This document shows positions 25,537 through 34,368 of a stretch of DNA of 64,000 bases, in pieces. Positions within the stretch are counted from its first letter, which is position 1. The number at the start of each line of letters is the position of its first letter. A program made the position numbers and the translations under genes. The notes below the pieces were generated by a model. The model was not told the DNA's origin and searched no databases. It saw nothing but the letters and a program-made list of their open reading frames with translations. This stretch comes from Thauera sp. JM12B12 (GTDB lineage Bacteria > Pseudomonadota > Gammaproteobacteria > Burkholderiales > Rhodocyclaceae), in the NCBI RefSeq assembly GCF_039614725.1, contig NZ_CP154859.1, forward strand, positions 1,922,001 to 1,986,000. The letters run 5' to 3'.

Positions 25537-26370
25537 TCAGGCCGCGATCGCACCGGTGATCTGATGCAGGCGGCTCAGGGTCGCACCGTCCAGCCCGAGG
25601 GCCCCCGCAAGCTCCCTCAGGTAGGCGGCCTCGGCCGGCGTATCGAGATCGATCGCAAGCAGCGAGGCCGCATACACCTCGGCCGCGACCATCTGGTTGG
25701 GGACTTCGGCGACGAGCGCGCGAAGATCGAGCGGACGCCGTAGCTCGGCGACGAGAAATTGACGCTCCTCCTCGCTCAGCCCGTCCGCTCCGAGTCGGCC
25801 GACGATGCGCTGCACCTCGTCCTCGCCCACCTCGCCATCCGCCTTCGCCGCCGCTACCATGGCGCGCACGACGAGCGCCTCGGTGGCGGGGGTGGTCATG
25901 GTCTCGAGTTCGGGCGCAGAAAAGCCAGCGGATTCCGGCGCGATCGCACTCTGGGCGCGGTGATTGTCCGACCAGTTCTTGAGCGCTGCCATCGCGATCG
26001 TTGCCAGGATGGTCATCCCGGCGCTGCCTCCTGTCCGGCCGCTGCGCGCGCGGCCGCCACCGAGCAGTCCGCCGAGGAGCTCGCCCAATGCGTCGCCAGC
26101 ACCGGCGCTGCCAGCCGCAGGCCTGGCGCCCCCGAGCGCACCACCGAGCAACTCGCCCAGGCCGCCGCTGCCGCGCGTTGCCGGACGTCCGCCTCGGAGG
26201 GCGCCGCCGAGCAGGTCGCCGAGGCTCCCCGCTCCGCCGCCCTGGGCGCCCAGCAGACCGCCGAGAAGCTCCCCGATTCCACCGGATCCCATCGCGTGGT
26301 CGAGGCGCGCACGTCCCTTTCCTGCCATGCCCTGCTGAAGAATCTGGCCCAGGATGTTTCCGAAGTTCAT
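25537..26370 (-). CDS. DUF533 / TerB-like protein with Gly-Leu-rich repeats
   Basis: A 277-residue protein. The N-terminal third is low complexity with repeated GELLGGxLGG-type units (about residues 30-115). The C-terminal part (about 165-275) matches DUF533/tellurite-resistance TerB-like proteins: VVRAMVAAAKADGEVGEDEV is a TerB-type metal-binding/acidic motif, followed by EEERQFLVAEL and AASLLAIDLDTPAEAAYLREL. One possible hydrophobic stretch (GMTILATIAMAAL) separates the halves. Family function unknown; E. coli YebE is a related inner-membrane protein. It is divergent from thrC and convergent with dodecin. Confidence 0.85.
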   Translation of the reverse strand: MNFGNILGQILQQGMAGKGRARLDHAMGSGGIGELLGGLLGAQGGGAGSLGDLLGGALRGGRPATRGSGGLGELLGGALGGARPAAGSAGAGDALGELLGGLLGGGRARSGRTGGSAGMTILATIAMAALKNWSDNHRAQSAIAPESAGFSAPELETMTTPATEALVVRAMVAAAKADGEVGEDEVQRIVGRLGADGLSEEERQFLVAELRRPLDLRALVAEVPNQMVAAEVYAASLLAIDLDTPAEAAYLRELAGALGLDGATLSRLHQITGAIAA

Positions 26371-26604
26371 TGCGCACTCCCGTCGCGTGTTGGATGAGTC
26401 GATTGTAGCCGCGCCGGAAGGCACCGAGCCGCGGTTGCCGGGCACGTCACCCCGGGCGTGCGCGCCGCCGCATTCGCCTGCATCCGTCCGCACACGTCTG
26501 CAAACGGCCGATGCTACAGCCGAATTCGTTAGAATCGCGGCTTTGCGCCCCTTTCTGGCTCCAGTTCGGGCGCGCCGCCAACGTCATCCTCAAGGACTGC
26601 CCAC

Positions 26605-28068
26605 GTGAAGTATCTCTCCACCCGCGGCCACGCCGGCCAGCCTGCCAACCCGGAGTTCTGCGACATCCTGCTCGGCGGCCTCGCGCCCGACGGCGGCCTC
26701 TACCTGCCCGAGACCTATCCCCAGGTGACGCGCGCGGAGCTCGACGCCTGGCGTGGGCTGTCCTATGCCGAACTGGCATTCGCGATCCTCTCCAGGTTCG
26801 TCACCGACATCCCCGCTGCCGACCTCAAGGCGATCTGCGAGAGGACCTACACCGCCGATGTCTATCGCCACGTGCGGGAGGGCGATGACGCGCGCGACAT
26901 CACCCCGGTGCATTGGCTGGAGAAGGATGCGGAGGGCAAGGGGCGCTTCGGTCTGCTCGAGCTGTCCAATGGCCCCACGCTGGCCTTCAAGGACATGGCG
27001 ATGCAGCTGCTCGGCAACCTGTTCGAGTACGTGCTGGCCAGGCGCGGCGAGACGATCAACATCCTCGGCGCGACCTCGGGCGACACCGGCTCGGCGGCCG
27101 AGTACGCGATGCGCGGCAAGCACGGCGTGCGCGTGTTCATGCTGTCGCCGCACGGCAAGATGAGCGCCTTCCAGCGCGCGCAGATGTACTCGCTGCAGGA
27201 CGACAACATCTTCAACATCGCCGTCACCGGCATGTTCGACGATGCCCAGGACATCGTGAAGGCGGTCTCCAACGACCACGCCTTCAAGTCGAAGCACAAG
27301 ATCGGCGCGGTCAATTCGATCAACTGGGCACGGGTCGCGGCGCAGATCGTCTATTACTTCAAGGGCTACTTCGCGGCGACGAAGTCCAACGACGAGCAGG
27401 TCGCTTTCTGCGTGCCCTCGGGCAATTTCGGTAACATCTGCGCCGGCCACATCGCGCGCCAGATGGGGCTGCCGGTGGCCAAGCTGATCCTCGCCACCAA
27501 CGAGAACGACGTGCTCGACGAATTCTTCCGCAGCGGCGTGTATCGCCCGCGCAGGGCGGCCGAGACCCACGTCACCTCGAGCCCCTCGATGGACATCTCC
27601 AAGGCCTCGAACTTCGAGCGTTTCGTGTTCGATCTGGTCGGTCGTGATCCGAAGAAGGTCGCCGCGCTGTGGGCGGAGGTGGATGCCGGGCGCGCCTTCG
27701 ATCTTTCAGGCTCGCCCGAGTTTGCCCGCATCGGCGAGTTCGGTTTCGTGTCGGGGGCGAGCAGCCACGCCGATCGCCTGGCGACGATCCGCAAGGTCTT
27801 CGACAAGTACGGCGTGATGATCGACACCCACACCGCCGACGGCGTCAAGGTGGCCTGGGAGCGCGCCGCCGACGTTCCTGAAGGCGTGCCGGTGCTGGTC
27901 CTCGAGACCGCCTTGCCGGTGAAGTTCGCCGAGACCATCGTCGAGGCGCTCGGCCGCGAGCCGGAGCGGCCTGCCGACCTCGAAGGCATCGAGAAGCTGC
28001 CGCAGCGGGTAGAGGTCATGGCGCCCGACGTGGATGCAGTGAAGCGCTTCGTCGCCGAACGCACCTGA
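26605..28068 (+). CDS. thrC: Threonine synthase
   Basis: Last step of threonine synthesis: O-phosphohomoserine to threonine with PLP. The 487-residue product begins at a GTG (MKYLSTRGHAGQPANPEFCD). The PLP-binding Lys is Lys129 in NGPTLAFKDMAMQLLG; GATSGDTGSAAEYAMRGK is the phosphate loop. The length fits the long (type 2, yeast/E. coli-like) enzyme. A TAGAAT -10-like hexamer lies at 26530-26535, with no clear -35. A good bidirectional terminator follows at 28124. Confidence 0.96.
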   Translation: MKYLSTRGHAGQPANPEFCDILLGGLAPDGGLYLPETYPQVTRAELDAWRGLSYAELAFAILSRFVTDIPAADLKAICERTYTADVYRHVREGDDARDITPVHWLEKDAEGKGRFGLLELSNGPTLAFKDMAMQLLGNLFEYVLARRGETINILGATSGDTGSAAEYAMRGKHGVRVFMLSPHGKMSAFQRAQMYSLQDDNIFNIAVTGMFDDAQDIVKAVSNDHAFKSKHKIGAVNSINWARVAAQIVYYFKGYFAATKSNDEQVAFCVPSGNFGNICAGHIARQMGLPVAKLILATNENDVLDEFFRSGVYRPRRAAETHVTSSPSMDISKASNFERFVFDLVGRDPKKVAALWAEVDAGRAFDLSGSPEFARIGEFGFVSGASSHADRLATIRKVFDKYGVMIDTHTADGVKVAWERAADVPEGVPVLVLETALPVKFAETIVEALGREPERPADLEGIEKLPQRVEVMAPDVDAVKRFVAERT

Positions 28069-28123
28069 TCGCTTGCTCGACCCCATCGCGCCTCGGGCGC
28101 GGTGGGGGCGGGCGCGTAGACGC

Positions 28124-28155
28124 AAAAAGGCCCGCGAAGATCCGCGGGCCTTTTT
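28124..28155. terminator. Strong bidirectional Rho-independent terminator
   Basis: AAAAAGGCCCGCG-(aagatc)-CGCGGGCCTTTTT: a 13-bp perfect arm pair including the A/T tracts. It ends thrC rightward and the tRNA-Leu transcript leftward. Confidence 0.93.
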
Positions 28156-28190
28156 GCGCGGCGCTGCCGCTCTGGGCTGCGCCTGGATTC

Positions 28191-28275
28191 TGGTGCCTTG
28201 GGCGAGACTCGAACTCGCACGGCTTTCGCCACTACCCCCTCAAGATAGCGTGTCTACCAATTTCACCACCAAGGC
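28191..28275 (-). tRNA. tRNA-Leu, anticodon GAG
   Basis: The leftward 85-nt sequence begins GCCTTGGTGGTGAAATTGGT and ends with an encoded CCA. The acceptor stem GCCTTGG/CCAAGGC, a long variable arm typical of Leu, and the T-arm GTTCGAGTC are present. The anticodon loop is TTGAGGG in a CTATC/GGTAG stem, giving GAG (reads CUC/CUU). Confidence 0.96.
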
Positions 28276-28330
28276 AATCCTCTTCGGTTTCCTGCGTTCC
28301 GGTTTCGGTTGCAGCCGACGAGGGCGCGGA

Positions 28331-28921
28331 CTATAGCCTCTGCGCACCGGAGGCGTCAAGGCTCTCTTGCACGTCGCCTTCGATCGCCTTTCGGGTGAAA
28401 CCCATCCGCGCGGGAATGTCGTCATTGGGCACGAAACACACGGCGTGTCCGCGCCAGACCAGCGGGATGGCGTCGTGCCCCGCCAGCACCCCCAGCAACG
28501 CCTCATCGGTTGCGCCGAGGCCGCTCCGCGCGTCGCGCAATTGGGCGACGAATTCGGCGAGGTCGCGATCGTCGAGCGCGGCTGCGCCGAGCGTCGTCGG
28601 GAGATAGGCGCGACCGAGCTCGTCCATCAGCACCGGCCCGACAGGGGCCGTACGACTGCCGGTGTGGGTCCGCAGCGCGCCGTCGGGCTGCAGGCGGACG
28701 ACCCACGGCGCGGTCTCGATATCGACGTAGACGCGCTGCGGGCCATTGTTAACGAGCCAGTTGCCGGCCTGGTCGCTGGCGTAGTTCGCATTGAGAAAGG
28801 CGAGCAGGCCAGCGTGCTCGACCCGTTCCCCCTTCAGTCGCCACTGGCCCCGTCCGTCCAGCGCCAGCCAGCCGTGACAGGCGGGCACGTCTGGCCAGGC
28901 TGGCAGCGCGGGCGCGCTCAT
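28331..28921 (-). CDS. Conserved hypothetical protein (DUF29xx-type, betaproteobacterial)
   Basis: A 196-residue soluble protein. [41 protein letters not shown] and [16 protein letters not shown] look like a conserved family I recall only as an uncharacterised betaproteobacterial one; I cannot name the DUF with certainty. No catalytic motif is evident. Its ATG overlaps the nadC stop (ATGA, 28918-28921), so it is translated together with nadC. The tRNA-Leu gene follows 55 bases downstream on the same strand. Confidence 0.75.
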   Translation of the reverse strand: MSAPALPAWPDVPACHGWLALDGRGQWRLKGERVEHAGLLAFLNANYASDQAGNWLVNNGPQRVYVDIETAPWVVRLQPDGALRTHTGSRTAPVGPVLMDELGRAYLPTTLGAAALDDRDLAEFVAQLRDARSGLGATDEALLGVLAGHDAIPLVWRGHAVCFVPNDDIPARMGFTRKAIEGDVQESLDASGAQRL

Positions 28922-29763
28922 TCTTCGACGTGGCGCAGCGACAGATCGAGCGCGCGCACGTCCTTGGTGAGGGTGCCGATCGAGATCCGGTCCACGCCGG
29001 TTTCGGCGATCGCGCGCACGCGCTCGAGATTCACGCCGCCAGACGCTTCCAGCGCCGCCCGTCCGGCGGTGATGGCGACGGCTTCGCGCATCTCGTCGAG
29101 GCTCATGTTGTCGAGCAGGATCATCGTGACGCCGGCGTCGAGCGCTTCGCGCAGCTGGTCGAGCGTTTCGACCTCGACCTCGATGAAGACGTTGGAGGGC
29201 GCGATCGCCCGTGCCTGCTCGACGACCTCGCGAATGCCGCCGGCGGCGATGATGTGGTTCTCCTTGATCAGGATGCCGTCGTAGAGGCCGACGCGATGGT
29301 TGGTCCCGCCGCCGATCGCGACCGCGTACTTCTGCGCCAGCCTCAGGCCGGGCAGCGTCTTGCGGGTGTCGACGATCTTGGCTCGCGTGCCTGCTACGGC
29401 ATCCACGAAACGCCGGGTGATCGTGGCCGTGCCCGACAGCAGCTGGAGGAAGTTGAGCGCGGTGCGCTCGGCGGTGAGCAGGACGCGCGCGCGGGCGATG
29501 ATCTCGCACAGCAGCTGGCCGGCCTTGACCGTATCGCCGTCCTTGACGTGCCAGTGCACCACCGCGGCGGGGCTGAGCGCGGCGAATGCGGCGTCGAACC
29601 AGGCGGTGCCGCAGACCACCGCGTCCTCGCGGGTGATGACGCGGCCGCGGGCTTCGGTATCCGGTGCGATCAGGCGGGCGGTGAGGTCGCCGGTGCCAAT
29701 GTCCTCGGCGAGCGAGGCTGCGATGTTGCGCTGGATTTCGACGCGAAGCTGTTCGGAGAGCAT
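28918..29763 (-). CDS. nadC: Nicotinate-nucleotide pyrophosphorylase (quinolinate phosphoribosyltransferase)
   Basis: Converts quinolinate and PRPP to nicotinate mononucleotide in NAD synthesis. The 281-residue product has [50 protein letters not shown] and [14 protein letters not shown], all diagnostic. The start [13 protein letters not shown] at 29763 matches family length; longer readings begin in the intergenic space. It overlaps the downstream hypothetical gene by 4 bases. nadA/nadB are not in the window. Confidence 0.96.
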   Translation of the reverse strand: MLSEQLRVEIQRNIAASLAEDIGTGDLTARLIAPDTEARGRVITREDAVVCGTAWFDAAFAALSPAAVVHWHVKDGDTVKAGQLLCEIIARARVLLTAERTALNFLQLLSGTATITRRFVDAVAGTRAKIVDTRKTLPGLRLAQKYAVAIGGGTNHRVGLYDGILIKENHIIAAGGIREVVEQARAIAPSNVFIEVEVETLDQLREALDAGVTMILLDNMSLDEMREAVAITAGRAALEASGGVNLERVRAIAETGVDRISIGTLTKDVRALDLSLRHVEE

Positions 29764-29818
29764 GGCGGAACCTGGTGTCGGGTGAGCGGAAGAGGCCTGG
29801 ATTCTAGCACCGCAGGAC

Positions 29819-31360
29819 TCAGCGCCCGGGGCGCTGGGCGGCTCCCCCCGGGTGGCGCGGGTCACGCTGGGCCTCGATCAGCCAGCCGTTGAACACGCCG
29901 CGCGCGGCGTCGATGGTCTCGCTCGCGGTCAGTCCGACGGGGCCGATGCCTTCGCGCGCGAGGCGGTCGGCAGCGGCACCATGGAGGTGCACGCCCGCGA
30001 TGAGTGCGGATTCGGCCGGCCAGCCCTGGGCGAGCAGGCCGACGATCAGCCCGGTGAGCACGTCGCCCATGCCCGCGCTGGCCATGCCCGGATGGCCGCT
30101 GCCGTTGACGAACCAGCGCTCGTCCGGGGTGGCGATGATGCTGCCGCAACCCTTGAGCACCACCAGTGCCCTGCAGCTGCGCGCGATCTCCAGCGCGGCG
30201 TGCAGCCGGTTGGCCTGCACGCTGGCGGTGTCGGTGCCGAGCATGCGGGCGGCTTCGGCCGGATGGGGGGTGAGGAGGGTGGGCGTGGTGCGCGCCTTGA
30301 GCGCCGCCTTGAGCTTGGGGTCGGTGCCGATGAGATTGAGCGCGTCGGCATCGAGCAGCAGCGGGATGGTGCGCTCGAGCGCGGCCACGAGCAGCGCTGC
30401 CGCCGCCGGCTGGGTACCGAGGCCAGGTCCCACCGCCAGGGCGCTGAGGCGCTCGGGGAGCGCCTCGGCCTGGCGCAACATCAGCTCCGGATGGGCGAAG
30501 TCGACCGCCGGGCCGCGTTCTTCGAGCAGGCCGACATAGACCCGCCCGGTGCCGAGCCAGAGCGCGGCGCGCCCGGCGAGAAGGGCTGCGCCGACCATGC
30601 CCGGGCTGCCGCCGAGGATGCCTGCGTCCCCATAGATGCCCTTGTGGGTGTTGCGCGGACGCGGCTGCAGATGGCTGCGAAACAGCGAGGGCGCGATGGC
30701 CAGGCCGCGTGCCGGCAGCCAGGCCGGCGCGTCGATGTCGATGCGCTGCACGCTGATCTCGCCGCAGTAATCCGGACCGTCGTTGGTGAGCAGCCCGGGC
30801 TTGAGGGCGATGAAGGTCGTGGTGTGGGTGGCGCGGAAGGTGGCGCCGAGCGGCTGGCCGGTGTCGGCGTCGAGGCCGCTCGGCACATCGAGCGCCATGC
30901 GCGGGCAGGGCTGGGCGTTGAGCGTCTGGATCCAGCTCGCGTAGCGCCCTTCGATCGGGCGGCCGAGGCCGATGCCGAACAGCGCGTCGACCACCAGCGC
31001 CCATCCGTTTGCAGGCGCTGCCGGCAGGTCGGAGACGACCGTTCCGCCGGCGGCGAGATAGTCCGCATGAGCCTTTGCGGCTTCGGCGGGGAGACGGTCT
31101 GCCGTGCTGCCGAAGGCGACGATGACCTCTCGACCGGCCTGGGCGAGCTGGCGCGCCATCACGAAGCCGTCGCCGCCGTTGTTGCCAGGGCCGCAGGCGA
31201 TCAGGATCGGCCCGGGGCGGTCCATGATGAGTCGCACCGCATCCTGCGCCGCTGCCCGCCCGGCACGCTCCATGAGGGGCGGACGGGCGCTCGGGATCAG
31301 GGTGTTCTCGATCTCGCGGATGCCGGCGACGGGGTAGATGGGACGCAGGGGGCTGAACAT
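29819..31360 (-). CDS. nnr: Bifunctional NAD(P)H-hydrate epimerase / ADP-dependent dehydratase
   Basis: Repairs damaged NADHX/NADPHX. The 513-residue product has the N-terminal YjeF_N epimerase domain (about 1-215; [18 protein letters not shown]) and the C-terminal dehydratase domain of the ribokinase fold (about 225-500; [20 protein letters not shown] and [19 protein letters not shown]). The start [19 protein letters not shown] at 31360 is chosen because it begins the epimerase domain. It precedes nadC on the same strand by 55 bases, so NAD synthesis and NAD(P) repair sit together. Confidence 0.95.
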   Translation of the reverse strand: MFSPLRPIYPVAGIREIENTLIPSARPPLMERAGRAAAQDAVRLIMDRPGPILIACGPGNNGGDGFVMARQLAQAGREVIVAFGSTADRLPAEAAKAHADYLAAGGTVVSDLPAAPANGWALVVDALFGIGLGRPIEGRYASWIQTLNAQPCPRMALDVPSGLDADTGQPLGATFRATHTTTFIALKPGLLTNDGPDYCGEISVQRIDIDAPAWLPARGLAIAPSLFRSHLQPRPRNTHKGIYGDAGILGGSPGMVGAALLAGRAALWLGTGRVYVGLLEERGPAVDFAHPELMLRQAEALPERLSALAVGPGLGTQPAAAALLVAALERTIPLLLDADALNLIGTDPKLKAALKARTTPTLLTPHPAEAARMLGTDTASVQANRLHAALEIARSCRALVVLKGCGSIIATPDERWFVNGSGHPGMASAGMGDVLTGLIVGLLAQGWPAESALIAGVHLHGAAADRLAREGIGPVGLTASETIDAARGVFNGWLIEAQRDPRHPGGAAQRPGR

Positions 31361-31480
31361 GCTGGGCTCCGGAAGTTGAGCCCGGATTCTACGTCCTCGT
31401 GCCGTGCTTACGGCGCACAAGGCCGTTCGGCAGCCGCGCCGGCGAGGGCGGGCGGCCGTGGCGTGAGGGATCTGCCGCGC

Positions 31481-33043
31481 TCAGGGCAGGGCGCCGGCGC
31501 GGCTGCGTTCGCCGCGGATCTCGTGCTTGAGCTCGGGCTTGCCGGCGTCGTCGATCGTCTCGAGACGGACGGTGAAGCCCCACAGGCGGGCGACGTGGCG
31601 CAGCACCTCGTCCGCGCTGTCGCCAAGCGGGCGGCGGCGGTGGGGCGTATGGCGCAGGGTCAGCGAGCGGTCGCCGCGCAGGTCGACGTTCCATACCTGC
31701 ACGTTGGGCTCGCGGGCCCCGAGGTTGTACTGCTCGGAGAGGATCTCGCGAAGCTTTCGAAAGCCCGCGTCGTCGTGGATCGCCGAGACCTCGAGCTTGT
31801 CCTCATGGTCGTCGTCGACGACCGCGAACAGGCGGAAGTCCCGCATCACCTTGGGCGAAAGATACTGAGCGACGAAGCTCTCGTCCTTGAAGTTGCGCAT
31901 CGCGAAGTCGAAGGTCTCCAGCCAGTCGCTGCCGGCGATCTCGGGGAACCAGCGGCGGTCCTCATCGTCCGGAGCCTCGCAGATGCGGCGGATGTCGCGC
32001 CACATCGCAAAGCCGAGCGCATACGGGTTGATGCCGCTGAACCAGCGGCTGTTGTAGGGTGGCTGGGCGACGACGTTGGTGTGCGACTGCAGGAATTCCA
32101 GCATGAAGCTGTCGGCGAGCAGACCCTCGTCGTAGAGATGGTTGAGCAGGGTGTAGTGCCAGAAGGTGGCCCAGCCCTCGTTCATGACCTGAGTCTGGCG
32201 CTGGGGAAAGAAGTACTGTGCGATCTTGCGCACGATTCGCACCACCTCGCGCTGCCAGGGCTCGAGCAGCGGGGCGTTCTTCTCGATGAAGTAAAGCAGG
32301 TTCTCCTCGGGCTCGGCCGGGAAGCGCTGCTCCACCTTGTCGTCGTCGCGCACGTCGGCAGCGGGCAGGGTGCGCCACAGATCGTTTACCTGGCTCTGCA
32401 GGTATTCTTCGCGCTCCTGCTGGCGCAGCTTTTCCTTGGCGAGCGAGAGTTTGGGCGGGCGCTTGTAGCGGTCCACGCCCAGGTTCATCAGGGCATGGCA
32501 GGAGTCGAGCAGCAACTCCACGGCTTCCTCGCCATGTCGCTCCTCGCAGCGCGTGATGTAGTTCCGCGCGAACACCAGGTAGTCGATGATGGCATCGGCG
32601 TTGGTCCAGGTGCGGAACAGGTAGTTGCCCTTGAAGAAGCTGTTGTGGCCGTAGGCGGCGTGAGCGATCACCAGGCCCTGCATCGTCAGGGTGTTCTCCT
32701 CCATCAGGTAGGCGATGCAGGGGTTGGAGTTGATGACGATCTCGTAGGCCAGGCCCATCTGGCCGCGCCGGTAGCCCTTTTCGGTGGACAGGAAGTGCTT
32801 GCCGAAGGACCAGTGGTGATAGTTAACCGGCATGCCCACCGAGGCATAGGCGTCCATCATCTGCTCGGCGGTGATGATCTCGACCTGCACCGGATAGGTG
32901 TCGAGCCTGTACAGCGCGGCCACGCGGGCGAGTTCCTCGTTGTAGCGGTCGATGGCCTCGACGGTCCATTCCGACCCTGAGGGCAACGGTGCCTTGGCGG
33001 CGCGGCGGCTACCGGAACGTGAGCGGGGAGTGGTGGTCTTCAT
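31481..33043 (-). CDS. spoVR: SpoVR/YcgB family protein
   Basis: A 520-residue cytosolic protein of unknown mechanism, related to Bacillus SpoVR and E. coli YcgB. AYASVGMPVNYHHWSFGKHF, GLAYEIVINSNPCIAYLMEENT and VIAHAAYGHNSFFKGNYLFR are the conserved His/Glu-rich blocks; MNEGWATFWHYTLLNHLYDEG is another. The N-terminal 20 residues are basic and probably not part of the fold. Its ATG overlaps the yeaH stop (33040-33043), so it is the third gene of the prkA-yeaH-spoVR operon, which in E. coli responds to nitrogen starvation and general stress. Confidence 0.95.
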   Translation of the reverse strand: MKTTTPRSRSGSRRAAKAPLPSGSEWTVEAIDRYNEELARVAALYRLDTYPVQVEIITAEQMMDAYASVGMPVNYHHWSFGKHFLSTEKGYRRGQMGLAYEIVINSNPCIAYLMEENTLTMQGLVIAHAAYGHNSFFKGNYLFRTWTNADAIIDYLVFARNYITRCEERHGEEAVELLLDSCHALMNLGVDRYKRPPKLSLAKEKLRQQEREEYLQSQVNDLWRTLPAADVRDDDKVEQRFPAEPEENLLYFIEKNAPLLEPWQREVVRIVRKIAQYFFPQRQTQVMNEGWATFWHYTLLNHLYDEGLLADSFMLEFLQSHTNVVAQPPYNSRWFSGINPYALGFAMWRDIRRICEAPDDEDRRWFPEIAGSDWLETFDFAMRNFKDESFVAQYLSPKVMRDFRLFAVVDDDHEDKLEVSAIHDDAGFRKLREILSEQYNLGAREPNVQVWNVDLRGDRSLTLRHTPHRRRPLGDSADEVLRHVARLWGFTVRLETIDDAGKPELKHEIRGERSRAGALP

Positions 33044-34308
33044 GCGATCGTCTTCTTGAACAGTTCGCGGAACACCGGGTAGATGTCGGCCGGCGACTCG
33101 ATGCGCTGCATCGCGAAGTTGTCGTGCGCGGCCTCGAGCTTGGCGTACTCGCGCCACAGGTTCTGCGGATCGCCCGCGGTGATCTCGACGTAGGCGAAGT
33201 ACTGGCAGAACGGCAGGATCCCGGTGTCGAGCAGGCGGCCGCAGATCGGCGAGTCGTTGTCCCAGTTGTCGCCGTCGGAGGCCTGCGCACCGTAGATGTT
33301 CCACTGTCCGTCGGCATAGCGTTCGTGGAGGATGGCGCGCATGAGTTCGAGCGCGCTCGAGACCACCGTGCCGCCCGATTCGCGCGAGTGGAAGAACTCG
33401 TCCTCGTCCACTTCCTTGGCCACCGTGTGGTGGCGGATGAACACCACCTCGATGTGCTCGTAGCTGCGCGTCAGGAACAGGTAGAGCAGCATGAAGAAGC
33501 GCTTGGCCATGGACTTGCGCTCTTCGTCCATGGACCCGGAGACGTCCATGACGCAGAACATCACCGCCTGGGTGGTCGGGCGCGGCACCTTGATGCGGTT
33601 GTTGTAGCGCAGGTCGAAACTGTCGATGAAGGGGATGCGCTCGACCTTCGCGCGCAGCACGGCGAGTTCCTCGCGCAGCGCCCGTACCTCCGCGCTGTCC
33701 TCTCCGAGCCGGGCGAGCGTCTCGTCGAGCGCCTGCTGGAGCTCGCGGATGCGTGCCGCGTAAGGCGAGCCGAGTGCGAGGCGGCGCCCGAGCGCGCCGC
33801 GCATCGAGCGGATGATGTTGATGTTGGCCGGCGTGCCGTCGGACTTGAATCCGGCGCGCTGGGTCTTGTAGTCGGTGACCTTGGCGAGTTGGGTGCGAAT
33901 CAGGCGGGGGAGCTCGAGGTCCTCGAAGAAGAGGTCGAGAAACTCCTCGCGCGAGAGCTGGAACACGAAATCGTCCTCGTGCTCGCCCTCGTTGCTCGCC
34001 TTGCCCTTGCCGCTCCCGTCACCGCCGCCGCCGAGCGGACGCTTGATGCGGTCGCCGGCGCTGAACTGGTCGTTGCCGGGGAAGACCTGCTCCCACACGC
34101 CGCCCTTGCCATGATGCAGCGACGGTTCGGACAGGTCGCGGGCGGGAATCGAGATCTGCTCGCCGTTCTCGAGATCGCGGATCGAGCGACCATGGATGGC
34201 CTCCGATACCGCCTTGCGGATCTGCTGCTTGAAGCGACGCATGAAGCGCTGGCGGTTGACCGCGCTCTTGTTCTTGCTGTCGAAGCGTCGATCGATGATG
34301 CGGACCAT
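33040..34308 (-). CDS. yeaH: DUF444 family protein (YeaH/YhbH)
   Basis: A 422-residue protein starting MVRIIDRRFDSKNKSAVNRQ. The C-terminal half contains a von Willebrand A-like domain with a MIDAS-type motif (FCVMDVSGSMDEERKSMAKR). A middle linker rich in Gly and charge (about 90-125) and SREEFLDLFFEDLELPRL are typical of the family. It is the second gene of the operon, 60 bases after prkA, and overlaps spoVR by 4 bases. In E. coli, YeaH works with the YeaG kinase; its direct partner is otherwise unknown. Confidence 0.95.
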   Translation of the reverse strand: MVRIIDRRFDSKNKSAVNRQRFMRRFKQQIRKAVSEAIHGRSIRDLENGEQISIPARDLSEPSLHHGKGGVWEQVFPGNDQFSAGDRIKRPLGGGGDGSGKGKASNEGEHEDDFVFQLSREEFLDLFFEDLELPRLIRTQLAKVTDYKTQRAGFKSDGTPANINIIRSMRGALGRRLALGSPYAARIRELQQALDETLARLGEDSAEVRALREELAVLRAKVERIPFIDSFDLRYNNRIKVPRPTTQAVMFCVMDVSGSMDEERKSMAKRFFMLLYLFLTRSYEHIEVVFIRHHTVAKEVDEDEFFHSRESGGTVVSSALELMRAILHERYADGQWNIYGAQASDGDNWDNDSPICGRLLDTGILPFCQYFAYVEITAGDPQNLWREYAKLEAAHDNFAMQRIESPADIYPVFRELFKKTIA

Positions 34309-34368
34309 GGCTGCTCCCTGTGGCGGAGCGACCGCGCTGCGCCCGGCAGCGCGGTCGCTGCGGATGGC

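Noticed and set aside
29852..32980. Very long open frame on the plus strand (over 1,000 codons)
   Set aside because: It lies opposite nnr and spoVR, which are clearly real. Long antisense frames are expected in GC-rich genes; the product is Gly/Val/Glu/His-rich with no family features.
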